64,000 bases of DNA from Eutrigla gurnardus (taxonomy: Eukaryota > Chordata > Actinopteri > Perciformes > Triglidae), in the NCBI GenBank assembly GCA_963514095.1, contig OY741281.1:12516882-12580881 (forward strand), read 5' to 3'. Numbering within the stretch: position 1 is the stretch's first letter; each line of letters opens with the position of its first letter. Positions 1 through 12,409 of the stretch are shown here, piece by piece. A model generated the notes under the pieces. That model had not been told where the DNA came from. It worked only from the letters and a program-made list of their open reading frames with translations, and searched no databases. Made by a program: the position numbers and the translations under genes.

Positions 1-114
1 TGTTCAGATGAGGTGGCCCACGTGTCTCGGGGTACTGAAGCCTGTGCCGGGGCCCACGAGCCTCATCAACACTGAGCCAAGGAGGGGTATACAGGGTTCG
101 ACCACCAATCAGCC
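1..114 (-). other. possible partial exon at left window edge
   Basis: Read on the - strand, a good 3' splice site (tttaattgtgtttttcag) ends at about 115. It is followed by a frame open to the window edge that reads LIGGRTLYTPPWLSVDEARG, then PRHRLQYPETRG. The other two frames are closed by stops. The protein is not recognised. Its orientation opposes eef1e1. It could be the first visible exon of a neighbouring gene or a chance open frame of 37 codons. Confidence 0.25.
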
Positions 115-901
115 TGAAAAACACAATTAAACTTGGAGAGAGTCACTCTATCCCATCTCTATGTACCAGTACACCACTGGTGTAGAACTGCCTGAAATCA
201 TTCAAACTCTCTGCAGCAAACTGAAGGAACTGTTCCTCTTTTTTTTACAAGGGAATCAATGCTTCAGACCCCCACAGAAACATTCCTATATGGAGGACAA
301 CACTGAGGACTTTTCTAAAGGGAAGCCAGCGCCTTAGCTAACCAAACTGCACAGTTTTGCACTGGAAATGACTTGTACACTTAAACCCTTGAGTGGTTTT
401 TAAAAACCTAAACTTTGGAAGGAAAGAGTAGAGAGCGACATACTGACCTGACATGACTGAAATGAATGTCCGACACCCTAAACAAAATAAAATACATATT
501 AATAAAAAAGCATATTAGCCCCCCCGCATGTGCCACAACGACGGAACAAAACTTTGTTTTACGTAATTATCGTTTTGATGAAAGTGGCTCTTTTGTGGTT
601 TAATGGTCATTTATATCTGACTGTGCCCTAATTCTTGAAAAAAATGTGTGATCATGTGGTTATAATTTAGGGGATATAGAGTCATTCGGTCCTGTGTATA
701 TCAATACAGCAAAAATGTCAACTGCCACAATTGGCTTACTATGTCTGTGGGTGAAAAGGTATCATTCTTTTTACATTAAATCAAACTGAGACGTTTCTCT
801 TAAAGTCCACTGTTTTCTCCGTGTGTATTTTGTCAGCCAACCCTCATTCTCTCCTGATGCACCGCTTGAGAGAAGAGTTGAAATTTTGCCAAACTCTGTG
901 A

Positions 902-953
902 GTGTGTGTGTGATTGTGTGTGTGTGTGACTGTGTGTGTGTGTGTGTGTGTGT
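902..953. repeat. interrupted (TG)n microsatellite
   Basis: TG runs interrupted by ATTG and ACTG. Confidence 0.95.
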
Positions 954-1315
954 CCATCCATCCGGGGGCCCTAGGCATGTTTGATTAGGAGTCCTGAAAA
1001 ATAATGAAATAAAAAAAAGATAGCACTGCTAGACAGAAAATAAACAGCAGTCTTCACTGTGCCGAGGCCGTCCTATTCATTTGGTTCCACCCTGTGTTTG
1101 TGTGTGTAACAGATGATGTGATGAAGCTCACACCTGCTCCTCCAGCAATACACTTCCCCCTGTCGTACCATTCAAGGATATTTTTGTTGTTTGTAGATTG
1201 TTTTAACACTTTTACACATAACATTAGTGTGTCTGCCAAGAACACATTTGCGTTATTGTAACAGTAGGTGATTGCATCATAATCTGTTGTTGTGCTGTGC
1301 TACCCCACATGCAGA

Positions 1316-1341
1316 CCCCCCCCCCCCCCCCCCCCCCCCCC
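1316..1341. repeat. poly-C run (26)
   Basis: Uninterrupted C homopolymer. Confidence 0.95.
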
Positions 1342-2945
1342 AATATGAAGATCAGCATGGACGAAGCATGGCTCAATGAAGTCCGAACGCGGACATCAAA
1401 TTCGAGCAGAGCGAAGAATCCGACGGCCAAAACACCAAGACCATCATCACTGAAACCCTGCTTTTAGTAAGAATATTAATGTGCATCTGGTTTATATTGG
1501 TTATAAAGAAGGATCCAGATAATCATTGCCCAGGAAATATATTCTTGTCGATTCCTATTCATTGTTATCGCATTGTGTTGTAATCTAAGACACATACCCA
1601 GTTTATGACTAAATTCTTGTGATTAGTGGGTTGTTAGCTGCAGGGCTGCAAAGTGATAAGAGATGACGTCCTTCAACCTTGGACCCAGAATCCTCCCTAC
1701 AGCGGGAATCCGGCGCTGATGTTTAGTCTGCTGACCATGCATTGTGACCTCTCAATGGAGATACACAGGTGAGAAGATCCATTTCTTTAGAGGTCAATAA
1801 CGTGTTACAAAAGCTCACTTTGTTTAATTGTTTGCACACCCAAAAGGCCCAAATCAAGGAGATCTTTAAGTAGGCTATGAATAAATTGGGAGTGTTGAGA
1901 AGTCTTTTGTCCTTGATGATCACTGTGTGTGTGTGTGCGTTCATGTCGCTACCATTGCATGGTGTGAAATGAAAGAGACTTGCCAGCTCAGCAGGAGGCA
2001 GCTGAGTGCATCTCTCTCTGTGATCCTAATAGAGGCCCAGATATTACGGTCTCACTTCCAGGCGGGAAACCTTACGCTGGGCCAATTAGTAATTTGGTAT
2101 TTCATAAAATTTGGCAGCTCGTGTGTGTGATGACAAACTGACAGAGATCCTCTCTCCTTCAGGGAACCTTTGGCAGTACACACACACACACACACACACA
2201 CTGAGAACTGCTAAGTTTTCCATTCCAAAGCAAAGTGGCGAGTGGTGAACATATTTGGAGCACGTAACTCAATTGAAAAAAGAAAATTACTTTGGATACA
2301 TTTTCTGGTTTGGCTGCAGATTCTGGTTTCACACAAGCAGGAAAAAAAGGGAAAACACTTTCTTCAAGAGGCCTTTTTTCTTTTTTTTTATTACACACAG
2401 CGCCGAGTTTAACAACAGTTCTTGTATGATTGATGAACAGTGAAACAGTCCATTAGAGGTGGAGAGGTCAGGTTGCAGTGTTAAAACATTAGTTTGCCAT
2501 TATATACTCCTTTTGATGTGCGGCGCGCAGTACTGCTTCATCGCTATGGGAACGGCTGTTCTCTTCCAGCTCCCTGAAAGGTCATTATGGGATGGGAAAG
2601 CCCAATTGACCCAAGGCAAAGTACATCATTTGTCTTTTAGCACCAGGAGAACACGCCTAACAAAGCAGGCTGACCCCTGTTAGAACGCGGAGGATTTTGG
2701 CCATTTTTCAAAGCCGCACAGGAATTTGCTGTTCATTGAAGTCAGCTGTTTTTATTGTTTTAACACAAAGACTTTCCCTTTTTTTAAATCATAAGTGACT
2801 TTAGTTGTCTTTTAGCAAGGGGATGAAATGTGGATGTGTTGAATTGTTTCCTAATATGAATGAGGGATGTCTTTTTTTGATTTAGCAAAATTATACCTCA
2901 TTCTTTCTCCCATTGCGTCCTCATCATCCAATCCCTGACTCTCCA

Positions 2946-2981
<36 letters not shown>

Positions 2982-3059
2982 GGTAACGTAGGCCATCCAA
3001 CCTCTGCTCTCACACGGCTGCAGCCCGTCCTAATAAATAATGGGAAGTGTCCGGAGCTC

Positions 3060-3190
3060 ATCATCCCAGCAAATAGGCTGCTATATAATATGCCGTCCAC
3101 TTCAGATGGGCTGCTATATAATATGTGGCCCGACCTCGGATAGCCGCAGTGGGGAGGGCTGGCAGCCCATTCATTATGGGTGCAATCAGT
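3060..3190. promoter_or_regulatory. candidate conserved non-coding block with duplicated TATATAATATG word
   Basis: GGCTGCTATATAATATG occurs exactly twice, at 3076-3092 and 3109-3125 (33-bp period). The surrounding sequence is non-repetitive and balanced in composition (GCAGCCCATTCATTATGGG follows). The same CATATAATATGATGG word recurs at 3766-3780. This may be a pair of factor-binding sites. There is no direct evidence of function. Confidence 0.25.
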
Positions 3191-3248
3191 TCAGCGGGGG
3201 CAGCAAGGTGGCTAGGTGAGGGCTAGGTATTCGCTCTCACAGAGGCGT

Positions 3249-3249
<1 letters not shown>

Positions 3250-3301
<52 letters not shown>
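3250..3301. repeat. (CA)26 microsatellite
   Basis: Pure CA dinucleotide run. Shorter CA runs lie at 2178-2201 and 2947-2979. Confidence 0.95.
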
Positions 3302-3303
<2 letters not shown>

Positions 3304-3819
3304 CATAGTCCCTGTCGTCCTCGCCTAAATAGGAGCCGCACACACAAACAATGATGGAAACCGAAGAGATTTATGTGCAACTTGAATGTAGTGCGTTGTA
3401 TGATTAAATGCAGTTTTCTTGAATGAAATCTGAATGAGTTGAGATGATTTTGTATATTTTTCTGTGAACATTTACATTTTTTCTTCATGACATTTTGGGA
3501 AAAGATTATTATCTAATGAACTAACAAAAATAATACCACATGTAGAATAATAATCATTCATTTATTCTGTCCATTTTCCAGAGACATGTATTCATTCTTT
3601 TATCCCCCTCTTCCTTCCTTCATATCCCATCTCTCCTCTTTTCCTTTCCTTCCCTCCTTCCCTCTCCACATCAGCGCTGCCTCCCCGCCTCTTCCTCCAT
3701 CTCCTACCTCAGACTCATTACACCCCACCCACCCGTAGCCCAGCCTCTGCGAGAAGCTCTCCTCATATAATATGATGGCCATCTGCTAGGCTGAGCCGCG
3801 CTTTCCAAAAGCCCCGGGG

Positions 3820-4115
3820 CTGGATGTTTATCTGTCGTCCCCCCTCTCAAACTCCTTTAAGGATGCAAAACATATCAGCGATCATCGCCGCCACAATTAG
3901 CACAGGTGCTGCTGAGCTGTAAAGTGATCAGGAGAAATGGGAGGAAACATAATTGAAGTGGATTAGAGCGGAGAGGTGGGAGGGGGGGGGGGGGGGATGA
4001 AATAAAAATTCTGGAGGCTTGGACAGCAGCCCTTTTCTATGCTGCTGTTTAAAATTCACTGTGCTGTGATTAAAACTGGTGCAGAGCGCTGTGGTGGAAG
4101 TCCTGGCAAGGAGTT
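3820..4115. promoter_or_regulatory. candidate conserved non-coding element
   Basis: Non-repetitive sequence apart from one poly-G run. It includes GGATGTTTATCTGTCG, CCACAATTAGCACAGGTGCT, ACATAATTGAAGTGGATTAG and GTGATTAAAACTGG, that is, repeated homeodomain-type ATTA cores with an E-box CAGGTG. The style fits vertebrate enhancer blocks. This is inference only. Confidence 0.25.
3982..3996. repeat. poly-G run (15)
   Basis: Uninterrupted G homopolymer beside a candidate conserved block. Confidence 0.95.
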
Positions 4116-4184
4116 TAAGTTTTTAACAGCTGTCTAGTGTTTCTCTAACACCGTTTCCATGAATGTGGTCCTGTCGGGTTGAAA

Positions 4185-4213
4185 TGTGTGTGTGTGTGGG
4201 TGTGTGTGTGTGC

Positions 4214-4305
<92 letters not shown>
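4185..4305. repeat. compound (TG)n-(GA)n microsatellite
   Basis: A long TG run passes directly into a GA run at about 4288. A (CA)n array of opposite sense follows at 4396-4441. Confidence 0.95.
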
Positions 4306-4394
4306 CACATGACTAACCAAAGTCACGTTGTCAGCATCCTCTGACAACATGGCAGCAAACATTTGTGTACATGCAAACACATCGATACAGTACA

Positions 4395-4395
<1 letters not shown>

Positions 4396-4441
<46 letters not shown>
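4396..4441. repeat. (CA)n microsatellite
   Basis: Pure CA run, about 90 bp from the opposed TG/GA array. Confidence 0.95.
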
Positions 4442-4442
<1 letters not shown>

Positions 4443-5924
4443 ATTTTCGTAGCTTGAGCAGGGTTGAAATATTCCATAGCAGTCACTCATGAAGAGAAAT
4501 TCTTAATAATAAATATCCAGCCAATAATGAATGTGCTCCTGGCTGCAGTTGTCTTGGGGGCATAATATCTAATTTCCTCCCAATGTTTCATATCCCTACT
4601 CCTGCGTGTCGACACAGTCCATCATTACACCCCAATGCAGGTTCCTATCACTTTTATTTATTTTTCAAATCAATATATAAATCAAAGCCCGGACAGATGA
4701 GATTCAATAAATTACAGAGCACCGGACAAATGCAGAATGTTAACTGTGTACCGGGAGAAGAGAATCCCATGGGTGCTGCCTGCTCTGCACTGCGAGCTCC
4801 AGAAAAATCTACTAAATGTCACATTAAATCACAGCTAACTTGAATATTAGGACTCGGTGCTGTTTTAATACAAGTGGGAAAAACTCATCCAAGACCTTAT
4901 CTGAAGAACTTTTGTGGATTCCACGTACCCTCACCAACAGTATATCTTATATTATGCCTTATTTTGTACATTTCTGAGACAAGCAAGTCGATATTACCCA
5001 TTATGGTCTTGGTAGTAACAGAAAATACAGCCATTAAACATTGGTGGTTGTGAAGGATCCCATTTTGCTTCCCTTCCCACCAGGCTTTCATTTAAAATGA
5101 ACTGGGGGGATTGCAAAATAGAGCAGTGGAGCGCTGATCTTCTGTGCACCAGCCACGGTGTGAGTCACCCCCTTCTATTCCAAGCTCAGCCACATGGAAA
5201 AATGGGAGGGTTAGCGGGAGAAGGGTAAGAAAACGGGGGCAAGAGAATATGAAGCAGGTGAAATAGAGCATAGAGAACAGGGGAGGAGGGTCGACAGCCT
5301 TGTAAACCTGCAGCTGCCATGTTGAATCCTCACTGCGGACTCACGTAGGTGCAGGGGGCTCAGCAGTCAGCTTGGGCATAGTCCCATAACGTGAAGGGCG
5401 GGCTCAGAGGGCACACACACACACACGCACACACACACACGCACAGGAAGCTATACCTGAGCTTGGCAATCATCGCTATCAGCAGGGAATATGCTACTAT
5501 CAGGCCCCATAACATCAGAGTACACCTTGGCACTGACACCACATGACATGCATATGTGCGGAGGCAGCGTGAGGCGATGCCAGGCCAGGCAGCAGCAGGG
5601 GTTTGAGGGAGATTCCCACTGACAGTGGTCCGGTGGGGGGGAGAGGAGACCTCCACTGCAAAGTGAAACAGCAGGCCTTCTTCACTACGTGGTGGGAGCA
5701 CAAAGGGAGAAGCAGAGCCACATGGGTACTGAGAGAAAAAAGAAATGTCCGTTTGGTATGTGAGTGGCTGGCATGGTAAAATCATAACAATGGTGGCATA
5801 TAGTCACCATAATGAGGCATAATTGGACTTAATATGAAAATATTGTATCATATAAACGTCATATTTGGTCAGCAGAGCTGGAATAAGCAGAACAGTATTG
5901 GTTCATGACATAGAGTCTGTGTTC

Positions 5925-6140
5925 AGGCTGCAACTAACAATTTTTATTATTATTGATTTATGCTGTTTGTTTTCCCAATCAGGCAACTATCTGACGAAAT
6001 GACACTATAACACTACATGACCATGGCCATATCAAATTGCTTCTTCTTGCTGATCTTCCAAACCCAAATATATTCAACTCTTGCTATCACATAAAATGAA
6101 GAAATGTAGAGAATAGATTCTCAAATGTATCTAATCTACG
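5925..6140. repeat. degenerate dispersed repeat, CAGGCTGCAACTAAC end
   Basis: It begins CAGGCTGCAACTAACAAT followed by an AT-rich TTATTATTGATT block. Later come TTCCAAACCCAAATATATTC and ATCACATAAAATGAAGAAAT. This is the order of a fish repeat normally reading GGCTGCAACTAACGATTATT, then CAAAGATATTCAGTTTACTG. The copy is heavily diverged. A related copy in opposite orientation lies near 45712..45850. Confidence 0.5.
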
Positions 6141-7249
6141 TTACCGGCTAATCGCTTCCACTTCAAACTATATGGTATATGAAGGGTCTATTTTTTTTTT
6201 ACCTTGAGGAACCAGCAAGAGTAAGCTAGAATTAAAAAATGTAATTGTGGACAACTATTTTCCAAGTAGCCCTTGCTTCAAAAGTCATTAAATCTAGCGA
6301 TAAAGTTGCCAAGTCCGTCCCATTAAGGCCTCCCTCTGAAGCCACTCCCTCAAAATGGTCATTTAGAAGGTAAACAAATCATTATTTCATTTGGCCTGAT
6401 TGATATGATGAGACAGACTTGTTACAGTCCTGAAACAGCAACAGATATCAGATTTGTTGTATTGATTCCTCTCAGGATGCAAAGATAATTTCAATAAATA
6501 TAATGACAAAAAAAATGTTTTTGAAGAAGAGGCATGTAGAACAGGTAGGAGAAGAGTTGAGATGCCCGAACATGCTGCGTTCAACCAGTTGGTGCTCCAG
6601 ACAGTTTCTACGTGGCCTATGCTGCTGACTGACACTATGAAGAAACAACCATTTATTTGAACAAAAACAAAGATACGGCCAATAAATTCAAACTTGGCAG
6701 ATAGCAGAAGATATGATATTTTTGTAATCCTTCTATGAAAGCCTTCCTTCTCAAATAGACATCAAAAATAAAACAATATGACTCTTTATTTGAAATGTTT
6801 CGGTTATTATAATTAGCAATATTTGGGGCATCATTTTATTCAAGGGAATTTCTGATCAAACATCACAAGACAGACTATAAACCTCCGATGTGATGGTTTG
6901 GAACAATTATATACAGTATCTTTTAACGCTACGCTGGGAAACGAGATCTCATTTAGAAACAATAGCGAAGCAGAAGGCAGTTGTTCCAATGTGGAGAATA
7001 TAAAGAATAAATAATCCAGTTGTCTGCAGTGCCCAACGCAAAGCAATTTAACGCATCAGTGGCAGCCGCCTATTAATTTCCTGGGGAAGGAAAGAAAGGG
7101 GGGGCTGGGGGGACTGATTGGAGAGACAACACAGCCGCATCATGTATCACTTCAGAGCCAAACAAGGCACACATGCACAAATAAATGCATAAATGCACAC
7201 ACACACACGCACACTAATCCACACATGCAAAGTTGTAATCATACTGCTG

Positions 7250-7475
7250 TTTCCCACAATGTCGGCGGTTGCATGGGAGCGAGGTGGCACTCTATGCTTA
7301 ATGATAGTGAATTAAACAGGGAAGCCTACGGATAGGGAGGCCCATATGTGGCTCTTGTCCTCAGGGTGTTGCATCAATAATAGGCCCCCCAGGCAGGACG
7401 TTCCCTGCTTCTCCCATGCATTCACTGCAAATCCCAATCCGCTTTAATTAGGTACCCAGCTCCTGACCCCTCCCC
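7250..7475. promoter_or_regulatory. candidate conserved non-coding element
   Basis: Low-repeat block with CTTAATGATAGTGAATTAAA, GGCCCATATGTGGCTC and CCGCTTTAATTAGGTACC. ATTA-core sites sit in otherwise complex sequence between a CA run and a poly-G run. Confidence 0.25.
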
Positions 7476-7568
7476 TGCTTCCCAAATAACTGAAGAGGGC
7501 GTGGCAGCACCAATATCGCTGGCGCTGCTCCAAACGACGACACCTCTTTCACCATGGGGCAGGAAGAA

Positions 7569-7586
7569 GGGGGGGGGGGGGGGGGG
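7569..7586. repeat. poly-G run (18)
   Basis: Homopolymer followed by AGGGGGAG. Confidence 0.95.
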
Positions 7587-8557
7587 AGGGGGAGAACGCG
7601 GTGCTATAAATCCAGAGGTATTTGGACACGGGCCACCATCAGTCCCAAACGACCACTGTGGTGGCAATAAACATGCAGGGGCCACAGCCAATAAACATAC
7701 CACCTTCAAAACATCATAGCTGCTGAATTCTTTCAATTCTTCAACTCCAAGTTCCCCCCCATCCCACGAGCTGAATCCACTTCCATCTCAGTGGCAGAGA
7801 GAATTATCTTAAATATTTGCCTACGAACACTTCCTGTTTACAAGGGACGGACCAATTCCTCGTTCTGGGGTGGAAAGCAGCACTGGACCGTCTCTCTGCC
7901 ACTCTGCCAGCGATTCAATTGACCTGTCTCATGGAATCAGTGTTTTGTTTGATGCATAGCTTTTCATTATCACTATGGCCCATCATTACTTTCCTCTTAT
8001 TATAGTCTGGGGGACATTCGAGACAGTTCAGAAGAGCTGTGGATGAGGGACAACACACACACACACACAGTCGTTCCTTTCTTTTGGGGGAGAAAAAAAA
8101 ATGTGCCCCACAGACATAATGTCTGTGTTTTCCAGCAATTAATTAATGGGTCCCCAGCTAGTTAGCAGTAGGCAGCACTTGTTTCACCGTGGCGACTGAG
8201 AGAGGGCGAAAGGGGTTGGAGCCAGGCTCGCCTCGGTAGCTGCAGGCTTTTAGTTGTGAGCCACTGGATTTGGACTATTTTTAACGAAATCCTTTTATGG
8301 ATAGATAAATCTGATTTTATGCAAGAAGAGTCTCCTGGGTTTCAATTAACTGGGGGTCACGCTGCAGATCTATCACAAAAAAGAAAGAGGGAAGGGAGGA
8401 GAGAGAGAGAAAGGGGGGGAGGAAGAGATGGAAGAGAAGGAGAAAGGGAAGAGGAAAGCCTTTGATTAATACGGCCTAATTAAACATTTGTAAAATGCAT
8501 TATCTGCACTGTTTTTTTTGTTTTTTCTTTCACGATGAGCCACGGTTGCCTAATTGT

Positions 8558-8581
8558 CCCCCCCCCCCCCCCCCCCCCCCC
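8558..8581. repeat. poly-C run (24)
   Basis: Uninterrupted C homopolymer. Confidence 0.95.
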
Positions 8582-9227
8582 TCCTAAAAGTTGTTTTGTA
8601 GTTACATCATGGTTGTTAATAATGCAAAAGACGCGTTGGAGATCCTTTTAACTGCAGTTTGTCTTTGCACAATTGAAGATTCAAAGAAAATGTGTAATTG
8701 GGAATGCTATGTTTCTCGCCCTTCAACTAGTCCTGTGGGTGCCTTGAAAACATTTGACTAACTGCAAAGATTTGGTTGGGGAGGGGGGGGGCACACTCCT
8801 GCATGAGACTCTGGAAACTAATTTGATTCCTAAAACATGCAAGATGACAGCTTTCCGCTGCACGGCGGAGGTAGATTTGACTTTGAATCATGACACACTG
8901 TTTAATCACGGGCCACAAGGCATGGAGAGTCGCTAGACCCGAGGAGAGTCACATAAAGAGTGTCAAGCATGCGGGGCGAGAGAGACAGGGAGAGAGCGAG
9001 GGAGAGAGAGAGGGAGACGGAGAAGACAGGGGCGAGAAAATCCATAACAAATTAAACAGTGTTTGGTCAAAACACACAGCATGATATGTGCGTCTATCAC
9101 CTCGCCGCTCTCGCTGTCTCATTGCGATGCATATTTCTTCCCAGCCGGCACCGCTCTCTCATTGTTAAACTACCCACGGGGCACTTCTTAATGTGAAGTT
9201 GATCTCAGGTTGTAGTCGCTTACACAT

Positions 9228-9228
<1 letters not shown>

Positions 9229-9271
<43 letters not shown>
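9229..9271. repeat. (CA)n microsatellite
   Basis: Pure CA run; first of three arrays in 400 bp. Confidence 0.95.
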
Positions 9272-9272
<1 letters not shown>

Positions 9273-9374
9273 GGTTCCACTCAGTACACCCCACCCCCAT
9301 TGCTGCTATGACATTTCTCTCCCCATTCAATTCCCAGCGTGTGCAGCAGTAGCAAAGCGTATTATGTCCATCTT

Positions 9375-9377
<3 letters not shown>

Positions 9378-9454
<77 letters not shown>
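9378..9454. repeat. (CT)n microsatellite
   Basis: CT run with one CC interruption near 9420. Confidence 0.95.
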
Positions 9455-9458
<4 letters not shown>

Positions 9459-9534
9459 AGTGAGGGAATGATTCAGTTCACCAGAGCACGGAAAGGCACT
9501 CCTATACCTTTGGCTGAAATGCGTGTAAATGAGT

Positions 9535-9535
9535 A

Positions 9536-9598
<63 letters not shown>
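9535..9598. repeat. compound (CT)n-(CA)n microsatellite
   Basis: A short CT run passes into a long CA run. Confidence 0.95.
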
Positions 9599-9600
<2 letters not shown>

Positions 9601-9839
9601 ACGCTGATTAAACAGGCAGGTTGAGGAGCATCAGTGACAGAGTCCTCCTTCATTACCTTTTATTATCACACTTCAATAGAGAAACCGTCTCGATCAAACA
9701 TTCTTCCATTCTCTTCTTAAAAACTCTCCTGTGTTTTAACATGCTTGTCGCCTTGTGGTTAAGCAGCTAGAATCGATGTTTTTTATATCAACAACAGGTC
9801 ACATGACTCCTCGTGTTTAAAAAGAGTTGCTCGTAAGAA

Positions 9840-10140
9840 GAACCGGCGAAAAGATTCTCACTCGGCGCTGCAGTTGCTCTCTGCTTGACGGAGCTTTATA
9901 GCGTCTTTCAGCTGATTGTTTCAATTTTCCGGCTCACAACTTCACTGTTTTGTTTCACTGTCATTACTCTCGTAGCGTCGTGTTCGGCTGCAGATTTTGA
10001 GTGGGAAGAGCCGACTGTACGCTTCTCGCTGCAGCATCAAATGACAGACAGACAGAAGTTAGCGACGGTAGCCGGAAACACAGCGGAGTTAGTTGAGACC
10101 GAAAACAGAGCTAAGAAGGAGTGAATGTTGAATTCATCAT
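9840..10140 (+). repeat. probable degenerate percomorph repeat
   Basis: GTAGCCGGAAACACAGCGGA followed by GTTAGTTGAGACCGAAAACA and GAGCTAAGAAGGAGTGAATG matches, from memory, a dispersed fish element whose usual form reads GAGACCAAAAACAGAGCTAA. The 79-codon open frame at 9885..10124 lies wholly inside it and is not considered a gene. Confidence 0.4.
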
Positions 10141-10527
10141 ACGGCTGTTAAACTTTTTGCTTTATCTACCTAAAAGGGTGATAATATATCAGTGTATTGT
10201 TGTTTCAAGTGTGTCCACATGTGTGACACAAAAGTGACTTATTGATGCAGCTGTCTATCACTAAAATGTTTTACGCTGCTTTCAAACCCCCACTTCACCG
10301 GTTTTACCTCCTCTCTCTTCTCTTTTTTCGAACCAGTTGTTACTCCCATCCTCCAGCTGTGCCCTTACCTCCCCTCCACTCCTACCCTCTCCTATATTGA
10401 GCTTGTCATCTCTGGTTCCAAGGTGCTCTAAGTGGAGGCAGTGCTACGGTGCTAGCAGGCTCTGCACTGAGCATGCTCAAAGAGCTAGCCTTACTAATTA
10501 GGGATACAACCTTGATGAGAACCCCCC

Positions 10528-10560
<33 letters not shown>

Positions 10561-11014
10561 TGTATAAGCATGTGTATCTGGGCCCAGAAATTACTTAATA
10601 TGATATATTAATATATTTCTGGCAGGAACAGCAGGAGGAGGGTGCTCGTTGGAGACAAATTTTCCAAATTAATTTCTAATTTAAAATCCTATGCCTTTTA
10701 TTATAAGCTGTGGGCACCCTTGGTACCAGAGACACAGCAAAGAGGAGGGAATAAAGGAAGATAGAGAGCAGTGGGATAAGAGTGAAGTCAAGGATGGAAG
10801 GAGGAATAATAACCTAGGCCTGCCTTTGCCCACAAACCAAATGAATAAACGGAGGGGGATATGAAGACACAGGAAGGATTTAACTGCACATGGCCGGCTG
10901 AACTCGGCCCAGCTTAACTCAGCCATGAGAGAACATCCCCAGAGAAGAGGAAGAGGGAGAGGAAAATAAAAGAAAATGGGTCCAAAAGTTTTAGGCATAC
11001 TTGGATCTCCCCTT

Positions 11015-11405
11015 TGCCCTAATTAGTGGCCTCACATCCTCGCTAAGCCTGAGAGGGAGGAGAAGCCAGCGGCCTCGACCATGGGTCTTTGAGAAATTGT
11101 TATGAATCTGCACACAATAACCCCGGGTGCTCATGGGAAATGTAGGCCCGGAAGCAGAGCGGTACTGGAGGTCTTCAGAAGCTCAAAATGACCAATTAGG
11201 CCATCTTATTTTTGGCCAGAGATAATGCAGGCGTCGGTCAACATCTTCTGTTCATAATTTATGCCTATTACTGAGGATTAGCTGCACTCATCCTTTCAAG
11301 GGCTCAGCAGCTATACACAGTTAAATGATTCATCGACTCATAAGGCATGAATTGCAATTAGTGCACCAATTTGTAAAGGAATTCTCTATAGCCAGAATAA
11401 AGTGA
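11015..11405. promoter_or_regulatory. candidate conserved non-coding element (strongest by eye)
   Basis: About 390 bp without microsatellite or known repeat. It carries CCCTAATTAGTGGCC, GACCAATTAGGCCATC, TTCATAATTTATGCCTATTA, GAGGATTAGCTGC and GAATTGCAATTAGTGCACC. Dense TAATTAG/CAATTAG words in complex sequence resemble homeobox-regulated vertebrate enhancers. Confidence 0.35.
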
Positions 11406-12409
11406 AAAGTGTGAAAATGTGCGTGAGCTATTGTGTAACATTTAGGTCAACAGGCACGCGATTTTGATTTTACTTTGATTTTCATAAAACAAAGCTCTGG
11501 AAATCGAGTTAAAATGGAAAACCGACAGAGCCATCATGCCTCAACTGAACGTATTATTAAGCGCTGTGATATATTGTTCTGAGTCTACCTTCTCCACTGT
11601 CATATAAGTGCCAGTGTGCATTTACTTTACAGCGTGTTCATTCTCAAATTACCCATGAGGCAGCAGCTCTGGGTGACGAGGTTCTGTCTGAAGTCATCCC
11701 ATTCTACATCAAAATGTTTTACCCGTTTTAAGGCATGTTAGCAGTGTCTTCTCAGAGATATCATAATTTGTATTAATAATAATTATAATAGCCAAACTCA
11801 TGTCTCTATAATTGGTTACAGCTCCGTGTTTTTGCACTGAAAGCCAACCGTGAGCATACTCTTGTTTCCCCTTTAAAGAAGAACTTAAACTTTGTTTACT
11901 GTACAGTTAAACCAGGCCCTTCTCCAGCGGTTACATCAGTATGTTAATAGCGAGTGTATCAGTCATTATATTCCTTGTTAAGCTATTATCCACTGACGCA
12001 CCGCGCGACACGCATGGACTTGTAACGGCATGTTTAATCACCAATCTACCCAGGAGCCTACAGCTTGTTTCAACTAATATCAAATAATAGCACAGCTCAC
12101 CGTGTAATGAACAAACACCCTCTTCCCTTACACAAAGACACACACACACACACAGCATCGCTGCTACACCCTTCCAACATGGCGCGGTGGCATCGCGGAC
12201 ATGGACATGTGTCTTCCATTTCGGCTCTTGGGGCTTGTGTTTCGGCTGAGGCTTTTTTTCTTCTTTCTTTGCTGCGACTCTGGGTGTCGTGTTGGCTCGG
12301 GGAGAGGCACGGCGCTGTAATTAAGGACAGAGGGAGGAGGATGTTCGTTAGATGTAGTGTCCTCATTAGTGTAAGTTCCACCCGGAGGTGGTGCAGAGCG
12401 ACGAACACC

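Larger units (their letters stand above)
115..5924. other. intergenic desert, no gene seen
   Basis: The block contains the microsatellites listed separately, poly-C at 1316, a short (CA)n at 5411-5445 and the candidate elements at 3060 and 3820. AATAAA words near 485 and 1005 have no associated gene. Open frames here are CA/GT-driven or short. Confidence 0.6.
6141..9839. other. intergenic desert, no gene seen
   Basis: Mostly AT-rich unique sequence to 7080, then purine-rich tracts (8380-8460, 8970-9030) and several simple repeats. No splice-bounded coding frame was found. Confidence 0.55.

Noticed and set aside
9193..9653. Three overlapping frames of 90-108 codons
   Set aside because: CT and CA arrays give open SLSL, RERE and HTHT readings; there is no unique coding sequence.
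9885..10124. 79-codon frame with a hydrophobic start resembling a signal peptide
   Set aside because: It lies within a probable dispersed fish repeat and is not bounded by splice sites.
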